Positions 1 through 6,807 of a DNA stretch of 64,000 nucleotides are shown here, piece after piece. The notes beneath the pieces were generated by a model that saw only the letters and a list, made by a program, of their open reading frames with translations, searched no databases and was not told where the DNA came from. Positions within the stretch are counted from its first letter, which is position 1. Each line of letters starts with the position of its first letter. Position numbers and translations under genes: made by a program. Origin of the DNA: Streptomyces noursei (lineage in GTDB: Bacteria > Actinomycetota > Actinomycetes > Streptomycetales > Streptomycetaceae). The stretch is from NCBI RefSeq assembly GCF_016917755.1, contig NZ_CP070326.1:7254001-7318000 (forward strand). The letters are read 5' to 3'.

Positions 1-1250
1 TGCGCGGCGGTGATGGTCAGGAAGAACAGCATGTCCAGGACCATCGCGGTGCCGGCCCCGTCCTCGCCCCGGCCGAGCGCGGGCCCGCCTCGGACTAGCT
101 CGCGAGCCGCGCGGCGCAGGTCCTGCGCGTGGCGGAACTCGGCTCGGGTGTGGGAGCGCGAGGCACGCTCGAACTCCCAGGCCGCCTTGCGGAGTTCATC
201 GCGAGTGTGGAGCGCGGAAGTCTTGGCCAGGGCGTCGAGGACCTCACCGGTTGCGGCGATCTGGGCGGCCGCCGCACCGTCGTCGGCGCTGTGGTCGAGG
301 ACGAGCAGCGCTTGCCAGGCCGCGTGGGCAGTGGTGCGCCGTGCCGCGGCAGGTGCCGACGCTCTGGTGGAGTGTTCCCGCCGTTCGCTGTCGGTGGTCT
401 GCGGTGGGGTGGAGTCGAGGGCGAAGCGTTCCTGGATGCGGGGCAGGGACAGGTCGGGGGCGAGGGTGGATCCGGCGTAGTAGACGGGCTCCTTGTCCTT
501 GTTGCGGTCGTCCGGCAAGGCGACTTTGTAGCCCTTCAGGTCCCCGGAGGGGAGGACCTTCGTGCGTACGAGGAGCCCGGCGTTCTTGAGGCGGTCGAGG
601 AACTCGTCCGTGGAGGCGGCGCCGGAGAGTGCGCGGCGGACGGTCTCACGTAGTTCCTCGCGCGCGGCGCGGTCACGGCCCTGGCGTTCGGCCTTGTGGC
701 GCTCGGCGCTGGTGGGGCGCTTGGCGGCCGTGCCGTCACCCGGTGTGACCCGGCGCAGGCCGTAATCGGCTTCGATGCGGCGGGCCTCGGCCTGGGCGCG
801 GCGGGCTTCGTTGTGCAGCCGAGGGCGGCGGCCGTCGTCTCGGACCAGGGTGGCGATGATGTGGATGTGGTCGTCGGCGTGACGAACCGCCGCCCACCGG
901 CAGGCTTGCTCGTCGCCGTCGGGGGCGATGCCGGTGGCGGCGACCGTGCGGCGGGCGATGGCAGCCCAGTCCTCGTCGGACAGGACCGGGTCCTCGGGGC
1001 TGGCCCGTACGGAGATGTGCCACACGTGCTTGTTGGGGCGGCGGTTCTTGGGCAGGGCGTTGACGGGCTGGTCGAGCAGGCGCTGCAACTGCTCATAGGT
1101 GGCGCTGGGGTCGTGGCCGGGGTCCGGGGTGAGTGGATCGTAGGCGGCGACCAGGTGGGGATCGATGTGCTCCTCGTGGGTGCCCTTGCCGTAGAGGTAG
1201 CGGATCAGGCCGATCGTTTCGCTGCCGCGCTTGTGGATGCTGGGGATCAC
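1..1250 (-). CDS. Relaxase/mobilization nuclease (3' part beyond left edge)
   Basis: Conjugative relaxase of the MobA/VirD2-like class, expected to nick one strand at oriT and stay bound to the 5' end during transfer. The frame reads from a GTG at 1250 and stays open to the left edge (at least 416 codons), so the C-terminus is missing. The metal-binding three-histidine signature HADDHIHII is visible at about residues 124-132 (H124, H128, H130), preceded by HVWHISVRA near residue 75. The N-terminal Tyr19/Tyr21 region (IRYLYGKG) is a candidate for the nicking tyrosine. The rest is charged and helical, and the part nearest the edge is hydrophobic. The GTG overlaps the TGA of the mobC-like gene (GTGA), so the two are translationally coupled. 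The family assignment is firm; the exact Mob type is not. Confidence 0.85.
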   Translation of the reverse strand, partial: MIPSIHKRGSETIGLIRYLYGKGTHEEHIDPHLVAAYDPLTPDPGHDPSATYEQLQRLLDQPVNALPKNRRPNKHVWHISVRASPEDPVLSDEDWAAIARRTVAATGIAPDGDEQACRWAAVRHADDHIHIIATLVRDDGRRPRLHNEARRAQAEARRIEADYGLRRVTPGDGTAAKRPTSAERHKAERQGRDRAAREELRETVRRALSGAASTDEFLDRLKNAGLLVRTKVLPSGDLKGYKVALPDDRNKDKEPVYYAGSTLAPDLSLPRIQERFALDSTPPQTTDSERREHSTRASAPAAARRTTAHAAWQALLVLDHSADDGAAAAQIAATGEVLDALAKTSALHTRDELRKAAWEFERASRSHTRAEFRHAQDLRRAARELVRGGPALGRGEDGAGTAMVLDMLFFLTITAA

Positions 1251-1867
1251 GCCGCGGCGCCGCCGTCGCGGTGGGCGAGCAGGGCGTCGGCGGCGTCTTC
1301 CATGCGGCGGGCCGCGTCGTGGACCGCCTGGGCGGTGGCGTGGAGGTGGGGTGCGTCGGCGCCGGAGTTGAGGGCCTTGGCGACCTGGTTGAAGAGGCCG
1401 TGTATACGGCCCAGGTGCCGGCGGGCGGTGAAGAGCTCGTCGATGACTTCCCGTTCGGTGGCGATCTCGGCGGCGGTGCGGGTCAGGTCGCGGGCGGCCT
1501 TGTCGACGGCGTAGGCGAGGAAGGCGGCGTTGGTCATCTTGCAGTGGGCGGCTGCGGTGGTGAAGCGCGCGTACTCGGGCTCGTTCATGCGGCAGCTGGG
1601 CTGGTGCAGGCGCTTGAGCGGCTTGGGCTGACGGGCGCGCTGGCGCTTCGTCGAGAGGGTCTCGGCCTGCCGTTCCCCTCCAGACTGCGGTCCGCCCTCG
1701 GCCGCAGCTTGCCGGCCCGGTGCCCCCTGGCGCCGGTCCGCTCCCGCCACCCCCGGGGCGGGAAACCCGGGAGCATTGCTCCCGGTACAACTTGCTCCGC
1801 CTGGGGCAGGGGTACTCGTCAGTGCGTTCTCGTGGATGGTGGGGTCTTCGTGGTGCGGTTCGTGCAT
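1247..1867 (-). CDS. MobC-like relaxosome accessory protein
   Basis: 206-residue protein immediately upstream of, and overlapping, the relaxase. The first 80 residues are Pro/Gly/Gln-rich and probably disordered. The conserved part (about 105-200) carries SCRMNEPEYARFTTAA and RHLGRIHGLFNQVAKALNSG, which fit the MobC family of relaxosome proteins (typically N.N.NQIA..LN). Its expected job is to bind oriT and help the relaxase melt or nick it. The start is ATG at 1867 with a GGAGA-like site upstream. A perfect inverted repeat lies just upstream (1903-1938) and could be part of oriT. Identification rests on the C-terminal motif and on position. Confidence 0.7.
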   Translation of the reverse strand: MHEPHHEDPTIHENALTSTPAPGGASCTGSNAPGFPAPGVAGADRRQGAPGRQAAAEGGPQSGGERQAETLSTKRQRARQPKPLKRLHQPSCRMNEPEYARFTTAAAHCKMTNAAFLAYAVDKAARDLTRTAAEIATEREVIDELFTARRHLGRIHGLFNQVAKALNSGADAPHLHATAQAVHDAARRMEDAADALLAHRDGGAAA

Positions 1868-1902
1868 GGGTCTCCGTTTCAGAGGATGGTTGGGTGAGGG
1901 CG

Positions 1903-1938
1903 AGCGGGTGTACCGGAATCAATTCCGGTACACCCGCT
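1903..1938. repeat. Perfect 17-bp inverted repeat, candidate oriT or terminator
   Basis: Arms AGCGGGTGTACCGGAAT (1903-1919) and its exact complement (1922-1938) are separated by only two bases. It lies in the gap between the 438-aa membrane protein gene (ends 1959) and the mobC start (1867). There is no T-run. Its core ATTCCGGT is also the core of the iterons at 4971-5107, which points to a protein-binding site rather than only a terminator. Confidence 0.6.
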
Positions 1939-1958
1939 GGGCGTTGGAGTCCGAACCG

Positions 1959-3275
1959 TTACTCGCCGCTGGCCTCGCCGAGGATCGGTGTGCCGCCCTT
2001 GCGCCCGGCCTCCAGGGCTTCGAGTGCCTGCGTGATCCGTTTGTTGGAGGCTTTGCGTTCGAGCTTGTCGAGCTCGGCGCGCATGGCCGTGTGGGGGGCG
2101 GATCCGGTGCGGGCTTCGAGATCGTGGGCGATCGCGATCAGCTCGTCGATGGAGGTGTCGGGCGGGCGCCCCGTACGGCGAGGCCGGGGTTTCGGCCGGT
2201 CGCGTTCCGGAAGAGGGTGAGGTGGTGCCGGCTCCTCGGGTGGTTCCCGCTTCGCTTGCGGGGTGTCCTTCTTCCGGTGGCGCTCGGGGGTGGGGATTTC
2301 CGGTACGTGCTCGCGTGCGGGGTGCGGGTGGTCATGGGAACGCGGAGCTGCACCGGAAGTGGGGCCATCGGAAGTGGAGTCACCGGAAGTCGGCAGCCCT
2401 GGCGGCGTGGATGCGGAATGGTGGCGGGTGCCGGTCTCCCAGGGGAAGGTCAGGTCGGCATCGAGCAGGGCCGCGGCGTTCCGGCGGGCCGCGAACCGGG
2501 CCAGGAGCCGCTCGCGCTGTTGCGGATCGGTGGCCACCTGGGCCCGGTCCACCGCATCGGACAGGCGGCGCATGGCGAGCCGGCCACGCCGGGTCGTGCG
2601 GTATGCCTTGGGTTTCGCGTAGAGGCGCGCGGCCAGGTCGGCGGCCTTGGCAGTGGCGCGTTCGCGGGTGATCTCCTGGGCGTCGCGGCTGCGGTCGGCG
2701 ATGCCCAGGCGAGACAGGAGGCGCTCGCGGGCCTCGCGCCCGATGCGGGCGGCCAGGCTGTCGGAGGCGGCCTTGGCGATGCGGTGGCGCAGCTCGATGC
2801 CCATGGCGAGGTGCCACAGCACGGCGGCCATGACCGGCCCGAGGAAGGCCCTCACCGAGCCGCCGACCAGACCAGATTCGGCGTACGCGGGGATGATCTG
2901 AACCGTCGTGATGACCCAGACCAGGACCCCGGGCATACCGGGTGCCCGATTGTCGCTGTGGAGGTTCTGCCGAGCCAGCAGGGCGGTGGAGAACAGCGCG
3001 AGCTCACCGGCGGCGAACATCGCGATCCGCTCCGCCGTGCTGTACATGCCGAGGTAGTGGGCGGCGAACCGCCAACTTGTATCGGCGCTGTAGATCGTGC
3101 ACACGGTCGCGGCGACAGCGGCCAGCCGGAGCGCGAGCGTTCCTCGCGCCTGTCGCCGTTGGCCGTTGCTGCCGCTCCGGCCTCGCCGGGTCAGGTATGT
3201 GGCCAGCACCCCGCCGGAGACGAAGGCCAAAGCGGTGAGCAGCAGGGGAGTGGCGTCCCATGTCGACCAGGGCAC
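1959..3275 (-). CDS. Mobile-element membrane protein with long cytoplasmic tail
   Basis: 438 residues. The N-terminal 160 residues hold about four to five hydrophobic segments (near residues 9-27, 47-63, 83-100, 113-130, 137-158). They are followed by a charged helical region (about 160-280) rich in Arg/Ala and a Pro/Ser/Thr-rich, low-complexity tail. It resembles the multi-pass (DUF2637-like/Spd-type) membrane proteins found in actinomycete conjugative elements, but no catalytic motif is visible and no ATPase motif is present, so it is not TraB. The start is GTG at 3275, two bases after the TGA of the preceding gene, so coupling is likely. A role in transfer or element spread is inference from context. 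Confidence 0.6.
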   Translation of the reverse strand: MPWSTWDATPLLLTALAFVSGGVLATYLTRRGRSGSNGQRRQARGTLALRLAAVAATVCTIYSADTSWRFAAHYLGMYSTAERIAMFAAGELALFSTALLARQNLHSDNRAPGMPGVLVWVITTVQIIPAYAESGLVGGSVRAFLGPVMAAVLWHLAMGIELRHRIAKAASDSLAARIGREARERLLSRLGIADRSRDAQEITRERATAKAADLAARLYAKPKAYRTTRRGRLAMRRLSDAVDRAQVATDPQQRERLLARFAARRNAAALLDADLTFPWETGTRHHSASTPPGLPTSGDSTSDGPTSGAAPRSHDHPHPAREHVPEIPTPERHRKKDTPQAKREPPEEPAPPHPLPERDRPKPRPRRTGRPPDTSIDELIAIAHDLEARTGSAPHTAMRAELDKLERKASNKRITQALEALEAGRKGGTPILGEASGE

Positions 3276-3277
3276 TT

Positions 3278-3799
3278 TCAGGCGTCACCGCCCCGAGTCC
3301 GCTCCTGGCTCGACGCGTCCGGTCCCCTCCGCTGGCTCACGCCTGCGGCGTGCTCGGCGGCCAGGACGTAAAGGTGGACGACGCCCAAGGGGATGAGAGG
3401 CGCGCAGGCCGACATGGCCACGACGGTGACGCCGGCCAGCGTCCAGGCGCCTCCCGGACCCTGCCGGTCGGCGAGAGAGCCGAGCACGACGACCGTGGCG
3501 GCGCGGACAGCTATCGCGGCGACAGTCAGCTTCCACGCGTACTCCTGGTCCAGGATCGGCGCTGAACGCAGCCGGACTACGGCGGCGATCGACAGGGCGA
3601 TGAACCCGTCGATGGCGCCGAGGAACACGTATGGGAGAGGCGTGGAGGCGTAAGTCGTGGCAGCGAGTTGATGCACGAGGTCGAGAGCGAGCAGGAAGGT
3701 CAGCGTGGCCAGTACGACGGCCGCGATGCACCCCGACGGAGCGGTCCAGGTCGAAGCCGACGGACCTGTTGGGGCAGGGGGAACTGCGGTAGTGGGCAT
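3278..3799 (-). CDS. Small four-segment membrane protein of the element
   Basis: 173 residues from an ATG at 3799 that has a good GGAG seven bases upstream; the frame is open further upstream but without a matching ribosome site. Four hydrophobic stretches are visible (roughly residues 20-45, 55-73, 88-105, 120-145). The C-terminus is short and hydrophilic. It sits between the zinc-finger gene and the larger membrane protein, which it nearly touches (two-base gap). It is probably the DUF2637-like or Spd-like small membrane partner common in these elements. No enzymatic motif is seen and the function is unknown. Confidence 0.6.
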   Translation of the reverse strand: MPTTAVPPAPTGPSASTWTAPSGCIAAVVLATLTFLLALDLVHQLAATTYASTPLPYVFLGAIDGFIALSIAAVVRLRSAPILDQEYAWKLTVAAIAVRAATVVVLGSLADRQGPGGAWTLAGVTVVAMSACAPLIPLGVVHLYVLAAEHAAGVSQRRGPDASSQERTRGGDA

Positions 3800-3885
3800 A
3801 TGAGGTCTCCGAAGGGCCCACGGGGCATGCGGCGTTGAGCCGTGCACGGGGGCAGTGAGGGGGGAGGGGAGGGAGTTGGCGCGGA

Positions 3886-4575
3886 TTACGCGGCGGTGTG
3901 CTGGGCGAGCTCGGCTGCGGCGAGGTCCACACGCGTCGGGTGAGGCACGGCGCGGGGCGCGTTGCCTCGCGGGCGGCCGTCGGGCCCTACGCGCCGGGTA
4001 CGGCAGGGCTCGCCCTTGCCGGCGTGGCACCACTGGCAAGGGACGCTGAGCGCGTCGGGCCGTCCCGCGGCGACGGCGGCCTCGCGGGCGGCTCGCATCG
4101 GCCGGTAGCGGGCGAGCTCGACACGGGCAGCGGGCGGGACGCACGATCCGATGGCAGCGAGGCGGGCTGCGATGTCGGGGTGTGGACCGCCGTTCGTGAT
4201 CCGCCGGTGCGACGAGGGCGCAGCCGCACCAGTGGCGACCGCGTGTCGGGTGGCGAACAGTTCGGCCCGCCAGGCGGCAGGGTCGTCCGGGTCAGCGGAC
4301 GGTGTGGGGTCGGTGTGCCGGCCGAGGCGGTCGCGGCGGTGGGCACGCCACTTGCGGGCGATGTCCACGGGCAGGAGCGGGTACGGGGAGTCCAGGACGT
4401 GGTCCCGTATCGCCTCGCGGGCATCCCAGCCGTGGACGGTGGTCAGGGGTACGTCGCTCAGCAACTCGTGCCATTGGGCGATTTGGTCACGGGCCTCGCC
4501 GGCATCGGTGCGGATGGAGCGGGGGTCGAGGCGGCCGATGTAGGCGAGGAGGGCGGCAATTTCGCGGCGATCCAG
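3886..4575 (-). CDS. Phage-type zinc-finger protein of the element
   Basis: About 229 residues. The C-terminus carries CQWCHAGKGEPCRTRRVG followed by HPTRVD (about residues 172-215), the C-x2-C-x7-C...H pattern of the DNA-binding zinc fingers encoded by many actinobacterial phages and integrated elements. The rest is helical and charged. The frame has no ATG or GTG near its 5' end. The likeliest start is CTG at 4575, eight bases after GGAG, just past the stop of the replication-type gene (4581). The start is therefore uncertain. The gene belongs to the same minus-strand operon and is probably an accessory DNA-binding protein. Confidence 0.6.
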   Translation of the reverse strand: MDRREIAALLAYIGRLDPRSIRTDAGEARDQIAQWHELLSDVPLTTVHGWDAREAIRDHVLDSPYPLLPVDIARKWRAHRRDRLGRHTDPTPSADPDDPAAWRAELFATRHAVATGAAAPSSHRRITNGGPHPDIAARLAAIGSCVPPAARVELARYRPMRAAREAAVAAGRPDALSVPCQWCHAGKGEPCRTRRVGPDGRPRGNAPRAVPHPTRVDLAAAELAQHTAA

Positions 4576-4580
4576 TGCAG

Positions 4581-5459
4581 TTACTCCGTTCCGGTCGGTT
4601 CTTCGAGGGCGGCGAGCAGGGCGGCGGTGTGCGCCTCGGCGCGGGTCATGCCGACCGTGGGGGCGGGGGTGCCGCCGGGCAGGGCGTAGAGGCTCGGGCG
4701 GCTCGGTGCAGGGCTGTGCTCGCGGGCGATCCAGGTGCGCCAGTCGGCAGCCCATGCGGCGGCCGAGCGCGGCGGCCAAGCCGCCCGGTAGGAACGCCAC
4801 TTCGCGTCGGCGGCACGGATGCCGTCCTCGCCGAGGCGGGCCAGGTGCCCCTGCTGCTGCGCCCAGGCGCGGGTCTCCGCGTCGACCTCCCAGTCGGTGG
4901 CCGAGGTGAGGGTGGTGGCACTGCTGCTGTACCTACGGTTCACCTTCGGTTCACTACGGTTCTGGGGGCTGGATTCCGGTCCCTCCACGGGCTGGATTCC
5001 GGTCCCTGGAGGGGTTGGATTCCGGTCCGTGCCGATTTCCGGCAGGGCCGGATCCTGGTCCTTCGAGGGGCCGGATTCCAGCCCCTTGCGGGGACGGATT
5101 CCGTACCGCCGCAGGCCGGGCGTGTTGCGGTCGGGCTTCCTGGGCTCGACGGCGGGAGTGCCATCGGGACGCGACGCGTTCGCGATGAAGCGGGCCGCTC
5201 GGGGCAGCCAGTACACGGTGGCGCGGTACGGGCCCTGGAGATCGTCAGCCTCCTCCAGCTCACCGCAGCGCACCAGCATGTCCAGGGCGTCACGGACGGT
5301 GGACCGGGATGCCCCCGTGCGCTCCATCAGGCTGGGCACCGTGGCGTAGGCGACACACTTGTCGTCGGCGACGCGGTCGGCGATGGAGAGCATCACCAGC
5401 CGGGCGTTGCCCTTGCTGGCGCTGTTCTCCCAGACCCACTCGCGGGCGTCTCTGCTCAT
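4581..5459 (-). CDS. Winged-helix replication-initiator-like protein
   Basis: 292 residues with a good AGGAG before the ATG at 5459. The N-terminal domain (about 1-85) is a winged helix-turn-helix (ATVPSLMERTGASRSTVRDA then LVRCGELEE). The middle (about 110-185) is Pro/Gly-rich and encoded by iteron-like DNA repeats. The C-terminal domain (about 195-270) has a Trp-rich pattern (WAADWRTWIAREH) that resembles replisome-organizer or DnaT-like helicase-loading modules. The order DNA-binding domain, iteron-encoded linker, loader-like domain mimics phage lambda O. It is first in the minus-strand operon that ends in the relaxase. The initiator role is inference; 'HTH-domain protein' is certain. Confidence 0.65.
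   Translation of the reverse strand: MSRDAREWVWENSASKGNARLVMLSIADRVADDKCVAYATVPSLMERTGASRSTVRDALDMLVRCGELEEADDLQGPYRATVYWLPRAARFIANASRPDGTPAVEPRKPDRNTPGLRRYGIRPRKGLESGPSKDQDPALPEIGTDRNPTPPGTGIQPVEGPESSPQNRSEPKVNRRYSSSATTLTSATDWEVDAETRAWAQQQGHLARLGEDGIRAADAKWRSYRAAWPPRSAAAWAADWRTWIAREHSPAPSRPSLYALPGGTPAPTVGMTRAEAHTAALLAALEEPTGTE
4948..5108. repeat. Iteron-like repeats inside the replication-type gene
   Basis: The unit core GGATTCCGGTCC occurs perfectly at 4971, 4994 and 5017 (23-bp steps). Variants follow at 5050 (GGATCCTGGTCC), 5073 (GGATTCCAGCCC) and 5096 (GGATTCCGTACC), again at 23-bp steps, with a 33-bp gap between the two triplets. A weaker unit precedes at 4948. Because 23 is not a multiple of three, the repeats are read in different frames and cannot be explained as a peptide repeat. 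Confidence 0.7.
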
Positions 5460-5739
5460 CGGTTGGCGGCTCCTAGGTCAGGTGGGGAGGTGCGGGCAGT
5501 CCGCTTCGGGGGTTCGGGGAGGGCTGCGGCGTGGAGTTCCCGGCGAGGCCCGCGCTGGTGTGCACGAGGATTCCTTGGCCGCGGCTGTGGCGTGCCGAGT
5601 TTCCCCGTGCCCCGGAAACAGTGTTCCGGGCGCCTGGACAAGACAGCCACATCCGCCCGCGCAAGTCCAGCATTCCACCGAGAAAGCAAACAGCTCACGG
5701 CGAACACGTCGTGCGCGGGGAATTAAAACGTTAGACCCG

Positions 5740-5757
5740 GATCCCCGGTTAGCGAAA
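5740..5757 (+). promoter_or_regulatory. Operator-like repeat, copy 1
   Basis: GATCCCCGGTTAGCGAAA, identical over all 18 bases to the copy at 6227-6244. It lies about 280 bases upstream of the replication-type gene on the opposite strand. Confidence 0.55.
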
Positions 5758-5803
5758 TCGCCCGCAGCGGTTGTTCAGTGGGATGGGCGACCTGACGCAC
5801 CGT

Positions 5804-5821
5804 GATTTCGCCAACCGGTGT
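5804..5821 (-). promoter_or_regulatory. Operator-like repeat, copy 2 (inverted)
   Basis: On the minus strand this reads CACCGGTTGGCGAAATC, matching copy 1 (CCCCGGTTAGCGAAATC) at 15 of 17 positions. It faces copy 1 head to head. Confidence 0.45.
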
Positions 5822-5894
5822 TCCCGTGCTATGTTCCGCCCTTTTCTGCGGTGACGTAGGGGATGTGACAACAAAGTGGCGCAAGACAGCAGTG

Positions 5895-5912
5895 GATCAC
5901 CGGTTGGGGAAA
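5895..5912 (+). promoter_or_regulatory. Operator-like repeat, copy 3
   Basis: GATCACCGGTTGGGGAAA matches copy 1 at 15 of 18 bases. It is about 30 bases upstream of the ATG of the broken XRE gene (5941), where an autoregulatory operator would be expected. Confidence 0.45.
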
Positions 5913-5940
5913 CGGCTCTTCCAGAGCTACAACAGATCCC

Positions 5941-6221
5941 ATGCCGCAAACCCCTCTGGAAGTAGGCCGGTCGGAGATCAGGCCGCCCGCGCCATCGACC
6001 GCGCCCGCACCATGCGCGGAATCCCTAACGAGAGCTGGCCGCCCGCACGACCGAGCTGGGTCGCCCCACGACCCTCACGACGGACTCCCGCATCGAACGC
6101 CGGCGGCGACGCTGCGACATCGATGACGATGTTGCCATCGCAGCCGATCGCGGAATCTCCCCACGCACCTTTCTCGGCGAGCTCGCCCGGCCCCGCGCCG
6201 GTCGGCGCGGGCGGAATATAG
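5941..6221 (+). pseudogene. Frameshifted XRE-family repressor remnant
   Basis: Three reading frames join into one XRE-type helix-turn-helix protein. MPQTPLEVGR starts at 5941, GDQAARAIDRARTMRGIPNE follows in the next frame from 5973, and ELAARTTELGRP with DIDDDVAIAADRGISPRTFL follows in the third frame from 6032. The conceptual product fits the common actinomycete pattern RARxxRGxxxEELAxRTxxLGRP...DxDDxVAIAxxxGxSPxxFL. Each junction is explained by loss of a single G (near 5970 and 6032). All pieces keep strong G/C third positions. No good ribosome site is seen. It sits between copies of an operator-like repeat and ahead of xis-int, so the intact gene was probably the element's repressor. Sequencing error is a possible alternative. 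Confidence 0.6.
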
Positions 6222-6226
6222 CCGAC

Positions 6227-6252
6227 GATCCCCGGTTAGCGAAACCGGGGAT
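6227..6252. promoter_or_regulatory. Operator-like repeat, copy 4, embedded in a perfect palindrome
   Basis: The 18-bp repeat (6227-6244) extends here into an inverted repeat: ATCCCCGGTT (6228-6237), five-base spacer, AACCGGGGAT (6243-6252). It lies about 190 bases ahead of xis, between the repressor remnant and the xis-int pair, and is the likeliest operator for their promoter. Confidence 0.5.
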
Positions 6253-6442
6253 TCTCCGCATCATTGGATTTCCCGCGCGCTCCGCCCTGCGGCCATCCGA
6301 AATCCGTCTCATTCGTTGTGAGGAACCTCTTGCCCCGATCTGCAGTAGCCCCCGAACTCCTTTTCGCCGAGAGTCGTGGGCGAAGGTGAGAGCCAGGAAC
6401 CCCCACCGCCGCCTTGTCCCCTTCGCCCCACAGGAACTTCCT

Positions 6443-6754
6443 ATGCCCGCACAATCGCTACTCGTCCCCTCCGCCGCCCCTACCTCTGCTCGCGCTGTGC
6501 GCACGGCCTTCCTGAACGTGAAGGACGCTGCTGAATACCTCGGCCTCTCACCGCACACGCTCTATGTCTGGCGGCATCGGCGGCAGGGGCCGCCGAGTTT
6601 CCGCATGGGCCCACGTGGCCGCGTCATGTACCGGGTGGAAGCGCTCGACGCATGGGTCCGCCAGCAGGAACAGGCCGACTCGCGCTCCAACACGGCGTTG
6701 AGCCCCCTGAACTCAGCTCCCCAGCATCGGTCCGGTCGCGTTCCCAGCACCTGA
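6443..6754 (+). CDS. xis: Excisionase (MerR/HTH_17-type)
   Basis: 103-residue basic DNA-binding protein. The helix-turn-helix of the excisionase family (FLNVKDAAEYLGLSPHTLYV then WRHRRQGPPSFRMGPRGRVM) fills residues about 23-65; the tail is polar. It should bend DNA at the att sites and direct the neighbouring integrase toward excision. The start ATG at 6443 follows AGGAAC by six bases; the frame is open far upstream, but that part belongs to the broken repressor. It is followed after 53 bases by int, the usual xis-int order. Confidence 0.85.
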   Translation: MPAQSLLVPSAAPTSARAVRTAFLNVKDAAEYLGLSPHTLYVWRHRRQGPPSFRMGPRGRVMYRVEALDAWVRQQEQADSRSNTALSPLNSAPQHRSGRVPST

Positions 6755-6807
6755 CACGGCGCGCGCCGTAGACCGCAGTTTCCATCCCCTTCGTCAAGGA
6801 GTTCCTT

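Larger units (their letters stand above)
5460..5940. other. Control region between replication-type gene and repressor remnant
   Basis: Non-coding as far as I can see. It contains the promoter and AGGAG of the minus-strand replication operon and three copies of the 18-bp operator-like repeat at 5740-5757, 5804-5821 (inverted) and 5895-5912. Base composition is less GC-extreme than the surrounding genes. Confidence 0.5.

Noticed and set aside
2340..2400. Repeated CGGAAGT units in the 438-aa protein gene
   Set aside because: They encode a Ser/Thr/Gly/Asp-rich tail in frame; low-complexity protein explains them.
6025..6558. 177-codon minus-strand frame over the repressor remnant and xis
   Set aside because: It overlaps xis, has no ribosome site, and the plus-strand pieces match XRE and excisionase patterns.
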